Below, piece after piece: positions 46,561 through 56,017 of a DNA stretch of 64,000 bases. Position 1 is the first letter of the stretch. Each line of letters opens with the position of its first letter. The translations under genes were made by a program, and so were the position numbers. The stretch is from Micrococcaceae bacterium Sec5.1 (GTDB taxonomy: Bacteria > Actinomycetota > Actinomycetes > Actinomycetales > Micrococcaceae). The notes under the pieces are model-generated. The model was not told the DNA's origin. It was given only the letters and a program-made list of their open reading frames with translations, and did not search any database. The stretch lies in contig CP143430.1 of assembly GCA_039636795.1 (NCBI GenBank), forward strand, positions 3,410,001-3,474,000. Reading direction: 5' to 3'.

Positions 46561-49182
46561 ATGGCTGAATCAACGCAGGGTACAGACACGCCCGCCACCG
46601 CCCCCATCAACGTTCCCGACAAACCGGCCCTCGAAGGCCTGGAGGCCACGCTGACGCGGCGCTGGCTGGACGAAGGAACCTACAAGTTCAACCCGGACAC
46701 CACCCGGGAGCAGGTCTACTCGATCGACACTCCCCCGCCGACCGCCTCGGGCTCCCTGCACGTGGGGCACATGTTCTCGTTCACCCAGACAGACGTCCAG
46801 GCCCGCTATATGCGCATGACCGGAAAGAACGTCTTCTACCCCATGGGTTGGGACGACAACGGCCTGCCCACCGAGCGTCGCGTCCAGAACTACTACGGTG
46901 TGCGCTGCGATCCCGCCATCCCCTACAACGCCGACTACCGCCCTCCCGCACAGCCTGCCAAGAACCAGCGCGATTTCGACGTCGTTTCCCGGCAGAACTT
47001 CATCGAGCTGTGCGAGGAACTCGCTGTTGAGGATGAGAAAGTCTTCGAGAACCTCTTCCAGACCCTCGGTTTGTCCGTGGACTGGGATCTGACCTACCGC
47101 ACCATCGACGACACCTCCCGTGCGGTGTCCCAGCGAGCCTTCCTCGCCAACCTCTCTGCCGGCGACGCTTACATGGCCGAGGCGCCCACGCTGTGGGACG
47201 TTACCTTCCGCACCGCCGTTGCCCAGGCTGAGCTGGAGGACCGCGAGGTTGCCGGCGCGTACTACCGCTACCCCTTCTTCACCGAAGACGGCGAAAAGAT
47301 CTTCATCGAAACCACGCGCCCGGAGCTTCTTGCCGCCTGCGCTGCCCTGGTGGCAAACCCCGACGACGAACGGTACAAGCCGCTCTTCGGCAAAACAGTG
47401 AAATCCCCGCTGTTCGATGTAGAGCTTGAAGTCAAGGCCCACCCGCTCGCCAAGGCGGACAAGGGTTCCGGCATTGCCATGGTCTGCACCTTTGGCGACC
47501 TCACCGACGTCACCTGGTGGCGTGAACTGCAGTTGCCTACACGCGCCATCATGGGCCGCGACGGCCGCATCATCGCCGAAAGCCCGGAATGGATCACCAC
47601 CGACGCCGGCAAGGAAGCCTACGCTGCGATCGCCGGCAAGACGGCTTTCTCCGCTAAAGAAGCAGTCGTAGAGCTCCTCACTGCAGCAGACCTGCTGGAC
47701 GGCGAACCAAAGAAGATCACGCACCCTGTGAACTTCTTCGAAAAGGGCGACAAGCCCCTGGAGGTCGTGACCTCACGCCAGTGGTACATCCGCAACGGCG
47801 GGCGAGACGAAGAACGCCGCGAACGCCTGATCGGCCGCGGCCAGGAAATCGCCTTCCACCCCTCCTTCATGCGCTCCCGCTACGAGAACTGGATTGCGGG
47901 ACTGAACGGCGACTGGCTCGTATCGCGCCAACGCTTCTTCGGCGTGCCCATCCCCGTCTGGTACCCCCTGGATGCGCAGGGCAACCCGGACTACGACCAC
48001 CCCATCCTGCCCTCGGACGACATGCTCCCCGTGGATCCCGCCGCAGATGCAGCCCCTGGCTTTGAGGAAGCGCAGCGCGATCAGGCCAACGGCTTCACAG
48101 GTGACGCCGACGTCCTGGACACCTGGGCCACCTCCTCCCTTACCCCGCAGATCGTGGGTGGCTGGAGCCGTGACGAGGAACTGTTCTCCAAGGTCTACCC
48201 CTTCGACCTCCGCCCCCAGGGTCACGACATCATCCGTACGTGGCTGTTCTCCTCCGCTGTCCGCGCTGATGCCCTGCAGAAGAGCGCGCCCTGGAAGCAC
48301 GCAGCTATCTCCGGGTGGATTCTTGACCCGGACCGCAAAAAGATGTCCAAGTCCAAAGGCAACGTGGTTGTCCCGACGGACGTCCTGAACGAGTTCGGCT
48401 CAGACGCCGTCCGCTACTGGGCTGCCTCAGCCAAGCTCGGCGCAGACACGGCGTATGAGATCGCGCAGATGAAGATCGGCCGTCGGTTGGCCATCAAGCT
48501 GCTCAACGCCTCCAAGTTCGTATTGAACCTTGGCGCCACCGAAAACTCCGTGGTGTCCAGCGATCTCTCCGTGCTGACCAATCCGCTGGACCGAGCACTG
48601 CTCGCTCAGTTGTCGGACGTCGTTGCCCAAGCCACCAAGGCCTTCGAAAACTACGACTACGCCCGGGCACTGCAGATCAGCGAGTCATTCTTCTGGCAGT
48701 TCACTGATGACTACGTCGAGTTGATCAAGGACCGCGCCTACGGTGCGGCCGGGGACTCGGAGCAAGCATCCGTGCTGGCTGCCCTGGCCACCACCTTGGA
48801 TTCCTTGCTGCGCCTTTTCGCGCCGTTCCTGCCCTTCGCAACCGAAGAGGTGTGGAGCTGGTGGCGCACTGGCTCGGTTCACCGCGCCCAGTGGCCGGCC
48901 GCACTGGAAATCGCCGACGGCGACACCACGATGCTTGGCACTGTTGGCGTAGCACTGAGTGGCATCCGCAAGGCCAAGTCCGAGGCCAAAGTGAAGCAGC
49001 GCACCGCAGTACTCTCGGCCTCCATCACGGCCAATGAAATGCTGGTTGCACAGCTGAAGGCCGGACTCGGAGACCTGAAGGCCGCCGCTAACGCCCAGGA
49101 GATTGCACTCCAGTCCGGCGAGGGTGAGCTGACGGTCAGCGACGTCGTCCTGGCACCAGCAGAAGAAACGCCCGCCGTCTAG
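46561..49182 (+). CDS. valS: Valyl-tRNA synthetase
   Basis: The 873-residue class I synthetase has the HIGH motif GSLHVGHMFSF (about 65-75), a CP1 editing domain, and the KMSKSKGN loop (about 592-599). It ends with a short C-terminal coiled-coil arm. The sequence is of the form found across actinobacteria. The start ATG lacks a strong ribosome-binding site (GGGCC is the nearest). A terminator follows 18 bases after the stop. I see no T-box upstream. Confidence 0.97.
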   Translation: MAESTQGTDTPATAPINVPDKPALEGLEATLTRRWLDEGTYKFNPDTTREQVYSIDTPPPTASGSLHVGHMFSFTQTDVQARYMRMTGKNVFYPMGWDDNGLPTERRVQNYYGVRCDPAIPYNADYRPPAQPAKNQRDFDVVSRQNFIELCEELAVEDEKVFENLFQTLGLSVDWDLTYRTIDDTSRAVSQRAFLANLSAGDAYMAEAPTLWDVTFRTAVAQAELEDREVAGAYYRYPFFTEDGEKIFIETTRPELLAACAALVANPDDERYKPLFGKTVKSPLFDVELEVKAHPLAKADKGSGIAMVCTFGDLTDVTWWRELQLPTRAIMGRDGRIIAESPEWITTDAGKEAYAAIAGKTAFSAKEAVVELLTAADLLDGEPKKITHPVNFFEKGDKPLEVVTSRQWYIRNGGRDEERRERLIGRGQEIAFHPSFMRSRYENWIAGLNGDWLVSRQRFFGVPIPVWYPLDAQGNPDYDHPILPSDDMLPVDPAADAAPGFEEAQRDQANGFTGDADVLDTWATSSLTPQIVGGWSRDEELFSKVYPFDLRPQGHDIIRTWLFSSAVRADALQKSAPWKHAAISGWILDPDRKKMSKSKGNVVVPTDVLNEFGSDAVRYWAASAKLGADTAYEIAQMKIGRRLAIKLLNASKFVLNLGATENSVVSSDLSVLTNPLDRALLAQLSDVVAQATKAFENYDYARALQISESFFWQFTDDYVELIKDRAYGAAGDSEQASVLAALATTLDSLLRLFAPFLPFATEEVWSWWRTGSVHRAQWPAALEIADGDTTMLGTVGVALSGIRKAKSEAKVKQRTAVLSASITANEMLVAQLKAGLGDLKAAANAQEIALQSGEGELTVSDVVLAPAEETPAV

Positions 49183-49199
49183 AATTTTTGGGCAAAGGG

Positions 49200-49235
49200 G
49201 AAGCCCCATCAGCGTTTTGCCGTTGGTGGGGCTTC
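49200..49235 (+). terminator. Intrinsic terminator of valS
   Basis: GAAGCCCCATCA (49200-49211) and TGGTGGGGCTTC (49224-49235) form a 12-bp stem with one G-T pair and a 12-base loop, followed by GACTTTTCGG. Confidence 0.8.
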
Positions 49236-49437
49236 GACTTTTCGGCTGTCTGGTGACGGCTTGACAGTCTGGCGGAATCCTCGGAATTTCAGGTCTTACT
49301 ACCTCGTCACTGGTAGCTTGCTTCCAACTTTGCCAAAGGCTGCGTTGGTTGCATATCACTGAATCTTTGGTTTCCGTGTCCCTCTTCTTTCGAAGTGGGT
49401 AAGAACCATTGTGGTCCCGCCCGGGTCCATGCACAAG

Positions 49438-49480
49438 GGGCCCGGCAGAACTACAATCCTGTAGTTCTGCCGGGCCCTTT
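49438..49480 (+). terminator. Strong stem-loop of an unassigned transcript
   Basis: An 18-bp perfect inverted repeat (49438-49455 and 49460-49477) with a 4-base loop is followed by TTT. It lies 200 bp past the valS terminator and 50 bp before the Fpg-type gene, with no gene in between. It may end a small RNA or insulate the downstream gene. Confidence 0.75.
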
Positions 49481-49528
49481 CGCCTAGCTTTTCCTGCAGC
49501 CGGGGCAAAGCTATGGCAGAGTATGGTC

Positions 49529-50404
49529 ATGCCGGAACTTCCCGAAGTGCACGGCCTGTGCACGTATCTGGACACCCAGCTCCACGGAGCTGTACTGAAC
49601 AGCGTCCGCATTAACTCCATCGCCGCACTGAAGACCGCTGATCCGCCATACAACGCACTTGAGGGCCGCACCATCCAGGGCACGCAGCGCTTCGGCAAGT
49701 TCATTTGCCTCGATGCTGACGGCCTGTTTTTCGTTTTCCACCTGGCAAAGGCTGGCTGGGTCCGTTATACGGAGCATCCCTCATCAGCAGGGTTGCGCAT
49801 GGGCAAGAGCAATATCGCGGCCAGGCTACTGCTGCACCGGGAGTCCGACGATGCCCATATCGGCCTTGACCTGACAGAAGCCGGCACCAAGAAAAGCCTC
49901 GCCATCTACGTGGTCCGGGATCCCTCGGATGTTCCTGGAATCGCAACCCTGGGCCCTGAGCCGCTCAGCCCCGACTTCGACGAAGAAGCCTTGGCAGCAA
50001 TCCTGAGGTCAAGCTCCCAACAGATCAAGGGGCTTCTCCGCAGCCAAAGTGTTATCGCAGGGATCGGCAACGCCTACAGCGACGAGATTCTGCACGCTGC
50101 CAAAATCTCGCCCTTTGCCATCGCCAAGACACTCGACGGCGAAACGGTGCAGCGGCTCTACGATGCCATGCAGGAAGTTCTGGTGGGTGCCGTCAACGCG
50201 GCAGCCGGAAAGCCTTCCAGCGAGCTGAAGGACACCAAGCGAAGCAATTTCAGGGTGCATGCCCGGACCGGGCTGCCGTGCCCTGTTTGCGGAGATACAG
50301 TGCGTGAGGTGTCCTTCGCCGACACCTCACTTCAGTACTGTGCCACCTGCCAAACCCATGGAAAGATCCTCGCGGACCGGCGCACATCACGCTTCCTGAA
50401 GTAG
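49529..50404 (+). CDS. Fpg/Nei-family DNA glycosylase
   Basis: The 291-residue base-excision-repair enzyme begins MPELPEV, so Pro2 is the Schiff-base nucleophile and Glu3 the catalytic acid. It has the helix-two-turn-helix with LLRSQSVIAGIGNAYSDEIL and a zinc finger CPVC...CATC. The start at 49529 is fixed by the need for Pro at position 2. Substrate preference (8-oxoguanine or oxidised pyrimidine) is not clear; parts such as the weak middle domain suggest a divergent member. A different Nei2-type enzyme is encoded at 56018. Confidence 0.93.
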   Translation: MPELPEVHGLCTYLDTQLHGAVLNSVRINSIAALKTADPPYNALEGRTIQGTQRFGKFICLDADGLFFVFHLAKAGWVRYTEHPSSAGLRMGKSNIAARLLLHRESDDAHIGLDLTEAGTKKSLAIYVVRDPSDVPGIATLGPEPLSPDFDEEALAAILRSSSQQIKGLLRSQSVIAGIGNAYSDEILHAAKISPFAIAKTLDGETVQRLYDAMQEVLVGAVNAAAGKPSSELKDTKRSNFRVHARTGLPCPVCGDTVREVSFADTSLQYCATCQTHGKILADRRTSRFLK

Positions 50405-50440
50405 GGCGCTGAACCCAAGCCTGTTGAATCCCGGGCTTGC

Positions 50441-51085
50441 CTAGTTGAACTCAGGGCTTTCGGTGCGGCTGCGCTTGAGTTCGAAGAAGTGTGGGTACCC
50501 GGCTAGGGTTACCGTGGCATCCCAAAGCTGTCCCGCCTCTTCGCCCCTCGGAATCCGGGTGAGTACCGGGCCGAAGAAGGCCGTGCCATTTACGGCGACC
50601 ACGGGTGTTCCGACATCCTGGCCCACCAAGGAGATGCCGGCCTCGTGACTGGCTCGCAGCTTGGCGTCGTACTCCTCGGAGTCCGCGAAGCGTGCCAGCT
50701 CAGCAGGAAGGCCTACCTCTGCCAGCGCTTTCTGGATCACGGAACTGCGGTCCTTGTTGCCTTCATGGTGGATCTGCTCCCCCATGGCGTCGTACAACGG
50801 CTTAATATAGCTGCTGCCATGGAGCTCCTGGGCAGCAATGATCACGCGAACAGGACCCCAGCTGTCGTCCATCATTGCCCTGTAATTCCCGGGAAGGTCA
50901 CGGCCCTCATTCAGGACGGACAAGCTCATGACATGCCATTCGGTCTCAATACCACGCACTTGTTCCACCTCGCCGATCCAGCGCGATGTGATCCATGCGA
51001 AGGGACAAACGGGATCGAACCAGAAATCGGCTTTGTTGACGGGCTGCTCAAGCAAATTCTGTTCAGGCAAATTCTGTTCGGGCAC
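50441..51085 (-). CDS. DsbA-fold protein, Rv2466c-like (mycothiol-dependent nitroreductase family)
   Basis: The 214-residue product follows Mycobacterium tuberculosis Rv2466c closely: WFDPVCP at the active site, HVMSLSVLNEGRDLP, the VGTPVVAVNG cis-Pro loop, and SYPHFFELKR-type C-terminus (here GYPHFFELKRSRTE). Rv2466c has a CPWC active site, as I recall; here the motif is Cys27-Pro-Phe-Ala30, so the resolving cysteine is missing and a monothiol mechanism with mycothiol is implied. The gene is a single unit downstream of clpX in the same direction. Confidence 0.9.
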   Translation of the reverse strand: MPEQNLPEQNLLEQPVNKADFWFDPVCPFAWITSRWIGEVEQVRGIETEWHVMSLSVLNEGRDLPGNYRAMMDDSWGPVRVIIAAQELHGSSYIKPLYDAMGEQIHHEGNKDRSSVIQKALAEVGLPAELARFADSEEYDAKLRASHEAGISLVGQDVGTPVVAVNGTAFFGPVLTRIPRGEEAGQLWDATVTLAGYPHFFELKRSRTESPEFN

Positions 51086-51165
51086 AGGAAACTCCTAGGA
51101 AGAGTGAAAACGGGCGTAGGGCAAGGCGGATTCAGTGAACCGCCGCTTACTAGGCCAACGGGTGG

Positions 51166-52455
51166 CTAGGCCGACTTATTCCGGCGCTTCGCTACGACGT
51201 CGTGGCCAATCATGGTCGGCTGTGCCTTGTTTTCGACGACATCAGCGGTTATGACCACAGTTGCGATGTCATCCCTGCTCGGGAGATCAAACATGACGGG
51301 CAGCAACACTTCTTCCATGATGGCCCTCAAGCCGCGGGCGCCGGTGCCGCGCTCAAGAGCTTGGTCTGCGATGGCATCCAACGCGTCGTCGTCGAACTGC
51401 AGCTCCACACCATCCAACTGGAACATCTTCTGGTATTGCTTCACCAAGGCGTTCTTGGGAGTGGAAAGGATCTGAATCAACGCAGGACGGTCGAGATTCG
51501 AGACCGTGGTGATCACCGGCAGGCGGCCGATGAACTCCGGAATGAGTCCGAACTTCAGCAGGTCCTCGGGCATGACTTCACCGTAGGTGTCCACGTTGTC
51601 CCGGACCTCATTCAGCGGCGCCCCGAAGCCGATGCCCTTGCGCCCGGACCGGGAACCGATGATGTCCTCGAGACCGGCAAATGCGCCTGCCACGATGAAG
51701 AGCACGTTGGTGGTATCGATCTGGATGAATTCCTGGTGCGGATGCTTACGTCCACCCTGGGGCGGCACGGAGGCGACCGTGCCTTCGAGGATCTTCAGCA
51801 GGGCCTGCTGGACTCCTTCGCCGGAGACATCCCGGGTAATCGAGGGGTTCTCGCTCTTGCGTGAAATTTTGTCGATCTCGTCAATGTAGATAATGCCTTG
51901 TTCGGCTTTCTTGACGTCGTAATCGGCGGCCTGGATGAGCTTGAGCAGGATGTTCTCAACATCCTCGCCGACGTAGCCTGCCTCCGTGAGCGCCGTGGCA
52001 TCGGCTACAGCGAAGGGCACGTTCAGCCTCCGTGCGAGCGTTTGCGCCAAGTACGTCTTGCCACAGCCGGTTGGGCCAATCAGCAGGATGTTGGATTTGG
52101 CGATCTCCACATCCTCGTGATGAGGTCCCTCACCAAGGCTGCCGGCCTTGGGAGCATGGCCTGCCTGGATGCGCTTGTAGTGGTTGTACACGGCAACCGC
52201 CAGCGACCGCTTGGCAGGTTCCTGACCGATGACGTATTCCTGCAGGAAATCGAAGATCTCACGGGGCTTGGGGAGTTCGAAGCTGCCAAGGTCCGAAACT
52301 TCCGCAAGTTCTTCTTCGATGATCTCGTTGCAAAGCTCGATGCACTCATCGCAGATGTAGACACCGGGCCCGGCAATCAGCTTCCGTACCTGCTTCTGGC
52401 TCTTTCCGCAGAAAGAACACTTCAGCAGATCCGTGCTCTCGCCAATCCGAGCCAT
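51166..52455 (-). CDS. clpX: ATP-dependent Clp protease ATP-binding subunit ClpX
   Basis: ClpX unfolds tagged proteins and feeds them to ClpP1P2. The 429-residue product has the N-terminal zinc domain (Cys13, 16, 35, 38), Walker A GPTGCGKT (127-134), Walker B IIYIDEID, the pore loop GYVGEDVE and the IGF-type loop that docks on ClpP. It is separated from clpP2 by a perfect 16-bp terminator hairpin, so clpX probably has its own promoter. GAAGGG precedes the ATG. Confidence 0.98.
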   Translation of the reverse strand: MARIGESTDLLKCSFCGKSQKQVRKLIAGPGVYICDECIELCNEIIEEELAEVSDLGSFELPKPREIFDFLQEYVIGQEPAKRSLAVAVYNHYKRIQAGHAPKAGSLGEGPHHEDVEIAKSNILLIGPTGCGKTYLAQTLARRLNVPFAVADATALTEAGYVGEDVENILLKLIQAADYDVKKAEQGIIYIDEIDKISRKSENPSITRDVSGEGVQQALLKILEGTVASVPPQGGRKHPHQEFIQIDTTNVLFIVAGAFAGLEDIIGSRSGRKGIGFGAPLNEVRDNVDTYGEVMPEDLLKFGLIPEFIGRLPVITTVSNLDRPALIQILSTPKNALVKQYQKMFQLDGVELQFDDDALDAIADQALERGTGARGLRAIMEEVLLPVMFDLPSRDDIATVVITADVVENKAQPTMIGHDVVAKRRNKSA

Positions 52456-52584
52456 GTGGGAATCCCTTCGTTACATGCGGGTGATGCGGCACCGGGCCGT
52501 ACTTAAGTGTGCAGCGTGGCCGGGGTTGGCACCACCGTGACACCATCCACTCTAGGTCACAATGGGCTGCTTGGGTGGAAACAG

Positions 52585-52625
52585 AACGCCGGTGCGGTTC
52601 ATATTTCGCGAACCGCACCGGCGTT
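52585..52625 (-). terminator. Intrinsic terminator between clpP2 and clpX
   Basis: AACGCCGGTGCGGTTC (52585-52600) and its perfect complement (52610-52625) form a 16-bp stem with a 9-base loop, 13 bases after the clpP2 stop. Confidence 0.85.
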
Positions 52626-52637
52626 GATTTCCGTATG

Positions 52638-53297
52638 CTACCGGGCGATTGCCTGGGGCTTGATCTTGCGGGAGTCCAGCACTTGGTCGATCAGGCCATA
52701 GCTCATGGCCTCGGCCGCGGTGAGGATCTTATCGCGCTCGATGTCGTTGTTGACCTGTTCGGACGTGCGGCCCGAGTGGTGTGCCAAAGTGTCCTCCAGC
52801 CATGTACGCATGCGCATGACTTCAGCAGCCTGGATCTCGAGGTCGGATGCCTGGCCGCCCTGGCCGCCGGACAACGCCGGCTGGTGGATCAGCACGCGTG
52901 CGTTCGGCAGTGCCAGCCGCTTGCCGGGAGTTCCCGCTGCAAGCAGGACAGCAGCCGCGCTGGCTGCCTGGCCCAGGCACACCGTCTGGATCTCCGGACG
53001 AATGTATTGCATCGTGTCGTAGATCGCCGTCATGGCCGTAAACGATCCGCCTGGCGAGTTGATGTACAGCGTGATGTCGCGGTCCGGATCCGTCGACTCA
53101 AGGACCAGCAACTGGGCCATGATGTCATCGGCAGAAGCGTCGTCAACCTGGACGCCGAGGAAGATGATGCGGTCCTCGAACAGCTTGGTGTACGGGTCCT
53201 GGCGCTTGAAGCCGTACGGTGTGCGCTCTTCGAACTGGGGCAGGACGTAGCGGCTGGTTGGGAGATTACCGGCAGACCATCCGAAGTTGTAGTTCAT
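52638..53297 (-). CDS. clpP2: ATP-dependent Clp protease proteolytic subunit, ClpP2-type
   Basis: The 219-residue serine protease subunit has the catalytic Ser113 ([11 protein letters not shown]), His138 (VLIHQPA) and an Asp near 186. Actinobacteria build a mixed ClpP1P2 barrel; the second gene of the pair, this one, is the likely ClpX-docking ring. It starts 39 bases after the clpP1 stop, same operon. Confidence 0.96.
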   Translation of the reverse strand: MNYNFGWSAGNLPTSRYVLPQFEERTPYGFKRQDPYTKLFEDRIIFLGVQVDDASADDIMAQLLVLESTDPDRDITLYINSPGGSFTAMTAIYDTMQYIRPEIQTVCLGQAASAAAVLLAAGTPGKRLALPNARVLIHQPALSGGQGGQASDLEIQAAEVMRMRTWLEDTLAHHSGRTSEQVNNDIERDKILTAAEAMSYGLIDQVLDSRKIKPQAIAR

Positions 53298-53336
53298 GTC
53301 ATTACTCCTGGGGGTTTCAGTGGTTCTTGGTGCCGG

Positions 53337-53987
53337 TTAGTTTTCGGAGCCTGGCTCGGAGTTCGACTGGTTGGCCGTTCCACCGCCACCAGCTACCGAG
53401 CCTGCGTGAGCCGAGATCTTATCGAAGAAGCCGTACTCCAAAGCCTCTGTGGCCGTGAACCATTTGTCGCGGTCATTGTCCTTGAGGATGGTCTCCACAG
53501 TCTGACCTGTCTGTTCAGCGGTGAGTTCCGCCATGACCTTCTTCATGTGCAGGATCAGTTCGGCCTGGATCTTGATATCCGAGGCAGTGCCACCGATTCC
53601 ACCGGAAGGCTGGTGCATGAGGATACGGGCGTTGGGGGTGGCGTAGCGCTTCCCCTTGGTCCCGGAGGAGAGCAGGAACTGCCCCATGGAAGCAGCCAGG
53701 CCGGTGGCAACAGTGACAACATCGTTGGGGATGAACTGCATGGTGTCGTAGATGGCCATGCCGGCCGTCACGGAGCCACCGGGTGAGTTGATGTAAAGGT
53801 AGATGTCCTTCTCGGGGTCTTCAGCCGAGAGGAGGAGCAGCTGGGAGCAGATGGCGTTGGCGTTCTCGTCACGGACTTCAGAGCCAAGCCAGATGATGCG
53901 CTCTTTCAGCAGGCGGTTGTAGATGTAGTTGTCCTGGGCTGCGGGATCGACAGTTGCCATCCGGGGAGCCTCTGATTGCTGTGACAT
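53337..53987 (-). CDS. clpP1: ATP-dependent Clp protease proteolytic subunit, ClpP1-type
   Basis: The 216-residue subunit has Ser100 ([11 protein letters not shown]), His125 (ILMHQPSGG) and the Asp of DNDRDKW (about 172-174). Paired with clpP2 downstream. A ClgR-like site lies about 100 bases upstream and the tig terminator beyond that, so the clpP1-clpP2 operon has its own promoter. Confidence 0.96.
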   Translation of the reverse strand: MSQQSEAPRMATVDPAAQDNYIYNRLLKERIIWLGSEVRDENANAICSQLLLLSAEDPEKDIYLYINSPGGSVTAGMAIYDTMQFIPNDVVTVATGLAASMGQFLLSSGTKGKRYATPNARILMHQPSGGIGGTASDIKIQAELILHMKKVMAELTAEQTGQTVETILKDNDRDKWFTATEALEYGFFDKISAHAGSVAGGGGTANQSNSEPGSEN

Positions 53988-54084
53988 AAGTACTTACCTC
54001 TCGCTGGTGCCAGTGACCTCACTGAACTTCACTACTTGGACACTAACCGTTTTCACTGAGGATTTGTTCGCCGGAATCGCGCTG

Positions 54085-54099
54085 TTCGCTGACGGCGCA
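54085..54099. promoter_or_regulatory. ClgR-box-like site upstream of clpP1
   Basis: GTTCGCTGACGGCGC contains CGC-N5-GCG (54087-54097), the core recognised by ClgR, the activator of clp genes in Corynebacterium, Streptomyces and Mycobacterium. It lies about 100 bases before clpP1. Confidence 0.5.
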
Positions 54100-54169
54100 C
54101 GATTGAAGCAGGCCCGCGGATCCGGCGCCCTGATTGTTTGAGGGCTTGTCCGTTCAGGGCTTAAAACAA

Positions 54170-54200
54170 ACCGACCCCGGATCACTGATCCGGGGTCGGT
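54170..54200 (-). terminator. Intrinsic terminator of tig
   Basis: ACCGACCCCGGATCA (54170-54184) and its perfect complement (54186-54200) lie 14 bases after the tig stop; on the minus strand TTGTTTTAAG follows. Confidence 0.9.
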
Positions 54201-54214
54201 AGATGCGTTATTGA

Positions 54215-55597
54215 CTAGAACTTCACGGCTGCGGGGTCATCGCTGGCGACGACATCCGCTTCCTCGCCGCTTTCGACAGGTGCAGCCTCATCGGCAGCAA
54301 CTTCGCCGGCAGGGCGGACGAAATCGCTCAGGTCAACCTTGTTGCCTTCAGAGTCAACGACCTCGGCCTGGCCCAGCACAACGGCCAGTGCCTTGCGGCG
54401 GCGTACCTCAGAAACCATCATGGGGACCTGGCCGCTCTGATCGATGATCTGGGCGAACTGGTTCGGATCCATGCCGTACTGGCTTGCGGTGCTGACGATG
54501 TAGTCGATCAGCTCGTTCTGGCTGACGTCAACTTCTTCCTTGTCCGCAATGGCGTCAAGGATGACCTCGTTCTGGAAGGCGCGCTCAGTGTTTGCCTTGA
54601 CCTCGGCGCGGTGCTCCTCGGTGTCGTGGTCACCTTCGCCGTGGGCGTTCTCCGGGTTGAAGTGAGCTTCGATCTGCTCTTCGACAACCGAAGCCGGAAC
54701 CGGGACCTCGACGAGCTCTACAAGCTTGTCCAGAACCTTGTCGCGGGCCTCAACACCCTGTCCGACGACCTTGGAATCTGCAGCCTGCTTGGCGAGGTCC
54801 TCGCGGAGCTCATCAAGGGTGTCGAATTCCGAGGCCAGCTGTGCAAAGTCGTCATTGGCTTCAGGAAGCTCGCGCTCCTTGACGGCCTTGACAACAACCT
54901 TGACCTGGGCTGCCTCGCCGGCGTGGTCGCCGCCAACGAGTGTGGTGTCGAAGATTGCTTCTTCGTCTGCGGACAGGCCGGTCACGGCCTCGTCCAGGCC
55001 TTCAAGCATGGTGCCGGCACCAACCTGGTAGGACAAGCCGGAGGCGGAGTCGATTTCTTCGCCATCGATCGTTGCGGTGATGTCGATCGTGAGGAAGTCC
55101 TCGTTCTGAGCGGGACGCTCCACGGACTTCAGCGTGCCGAAGCGGCCACGCAGTTCGTCCAGGGCCTTGTCGACGTCTTCAGAGGAGGACTCAGCCGCAG
55201 CAACCTCAACCTTGATGCCTGCGTAGTCCGGCAGCTCGATCTCGGGGCGAACGTCAATTTCCACCTGGAACTTGAGCTCGCCATCGGTTGCGGACGGGTC
55301 CGGAACCTCAGTGATCTCAACTTCGGGACGGCTCAGGGGGCGAACACCCGTTTCCTGGACAGCGGCCTGGTACCAGCCGTTGAGGCCATCGTTGATGGCG
55401 GTTTCCAGGACATAGCCACGACCAACACGCTGGTCAATCAGCTTGGACGGAACCTTGCCCTTGCGGAATCCGGGGACCTGGATCTGCGAAGCAACAGTCT
55501 TGTAAGCGGCATCGATGCTCGGCTTCAGTTCCTCAAAGGGAACCTCAACGTTGAGCTTGACCCGCGTGGGGGTGAGGTTCTCGACAGCGCTCTTCAC
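54215..55597 (-). CDS. tig: Trigger factor (ribosome-associated chaperone / prolyl isomerase)
   Basis: The 460-residue product has the ribosome-binding domain with the signature GFRKGKVP (about 44-51), an FKBP-type isomerase domain (about 155-250) and a helical C-terminal chaperone arm, with an extra acidic tail ([12 protein letters not shown]). It meets nascent chains at the ribosome exit. The tig-clpP1-clpP2-clpX order pairs folding and degradation. It has its own terminator, so it is transcribed apart from clpP1. Confidence 0.97.
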   Translation of the reverse strand: MKSAVENLTPTRVKLNVEVPFEELKPSIDAAYKTVASQIQVPGFRKGKVPSKLIDQRVGRGYVLETAINDGLNGWYQAAVQETGVRPLSRPEVEITEVPDPSATDGELKFQVEIDVRPEIELPDYAGIKVEVAAAESSSEDVDKALDELRGRFGTLKSVERPAQNEDFLTIDITATIDGEEIDSASGLSYQVGAGTMLEGLDEAVTGLSADEEAIFDTTLVGGDHAGEAAQVKVVVKAVKERELPEANDDFAQLASEFDTLDELREDLAKQAADSKVVGQGVEARDKVLDKLVELVEVPVPASVVEEQIEAHFNPENAHGEGDHDTEEHRAEVKANTERAFQNEVILDAIADKEEVDVSQNELIDYIVSTASQYGMDPNQFAQIIDQSGQVPMMVSEVRRRKALAVVLGQAEVVDSEGNKVDLSDFVRPAGEVAADEAAPVESGEEADVVASDDPAAVKF

Positions 55598-55667
55598 AGT
55601 CTAAGTACTCCTGATTTTGTGGGTATGGGGTTCTGCCGCATCCCTGAGGCGGACACGAAACACAGAG

Positions 55668-55742
55668 TCGGGGTGACAGGATTTGAACCTGCGACTTCCT
55701 GCTCCCAAAGCAGGCGCTCTAGCCAAGCTGAGCTACACCCCG
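55668..55742 (-). tRNA. tRNA-Pro (TGG)
   Basis: A 75-nt cloverleaf on the minus strand begins CGGGGTG and ends CACCCCG plus A. The anticodon loop TTTGGGA gives TGG. The T-loop GGTTCAAATCC is normal. No encoded CCA. It lies 70 bases upstream of tig on the same strand. Confidence 0.97.
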
Positions 55743-55892
55743 AATGCACAGGACAGTCTACGGGCAAGCAGGCCCTGAATGCACATTTGACACCGACGCC
55801 GGAATTAGGTTTAGTTGTACCCGGCTTGAACAGCCACCGGGAAGACGTCCTGAGCGAGTGATCCATACAGGGATCGCACAGGAGATCCATCC

Positions 55893-55963
55893 GGGGACGT
55901 AGCTTAATGGTAAAGCCTCAGTCTTCCAAACTGATTACGCGGGTTCGATTCCCGTCGTCCCCT
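55893..55963 (+). tRNA. tRNA-Gly (TCC)
   Basis: A 71-nt cloverleaf begins GGGGACG and ends CGTCCCC plus discriminator T. The anticodon loop CTTCCAA gives TCC, which reads GGA and GGG. A terminator follows 5 bases later. Confidence 0.96.
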
Positions 55964-55968
55964 CCAGT

Positions 55969-56000
55969 AAAAAGCCCCAATCCTCGGATTGGGGCTTTTT
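55969..56000 (+). terminator. Intrinsic terminator of tRNA-Gly
   Basis: AAAAAGCCCCAATCC / GGATTGGGGCTTTTT is a perfect 15-bp stem with a 2-base centre and a T5 run; it can also serve the convergent Nei2-type gene. Confidence 0.93.
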
Positions 56001-56017
56001 CGTTGTTGCAGCCGACG

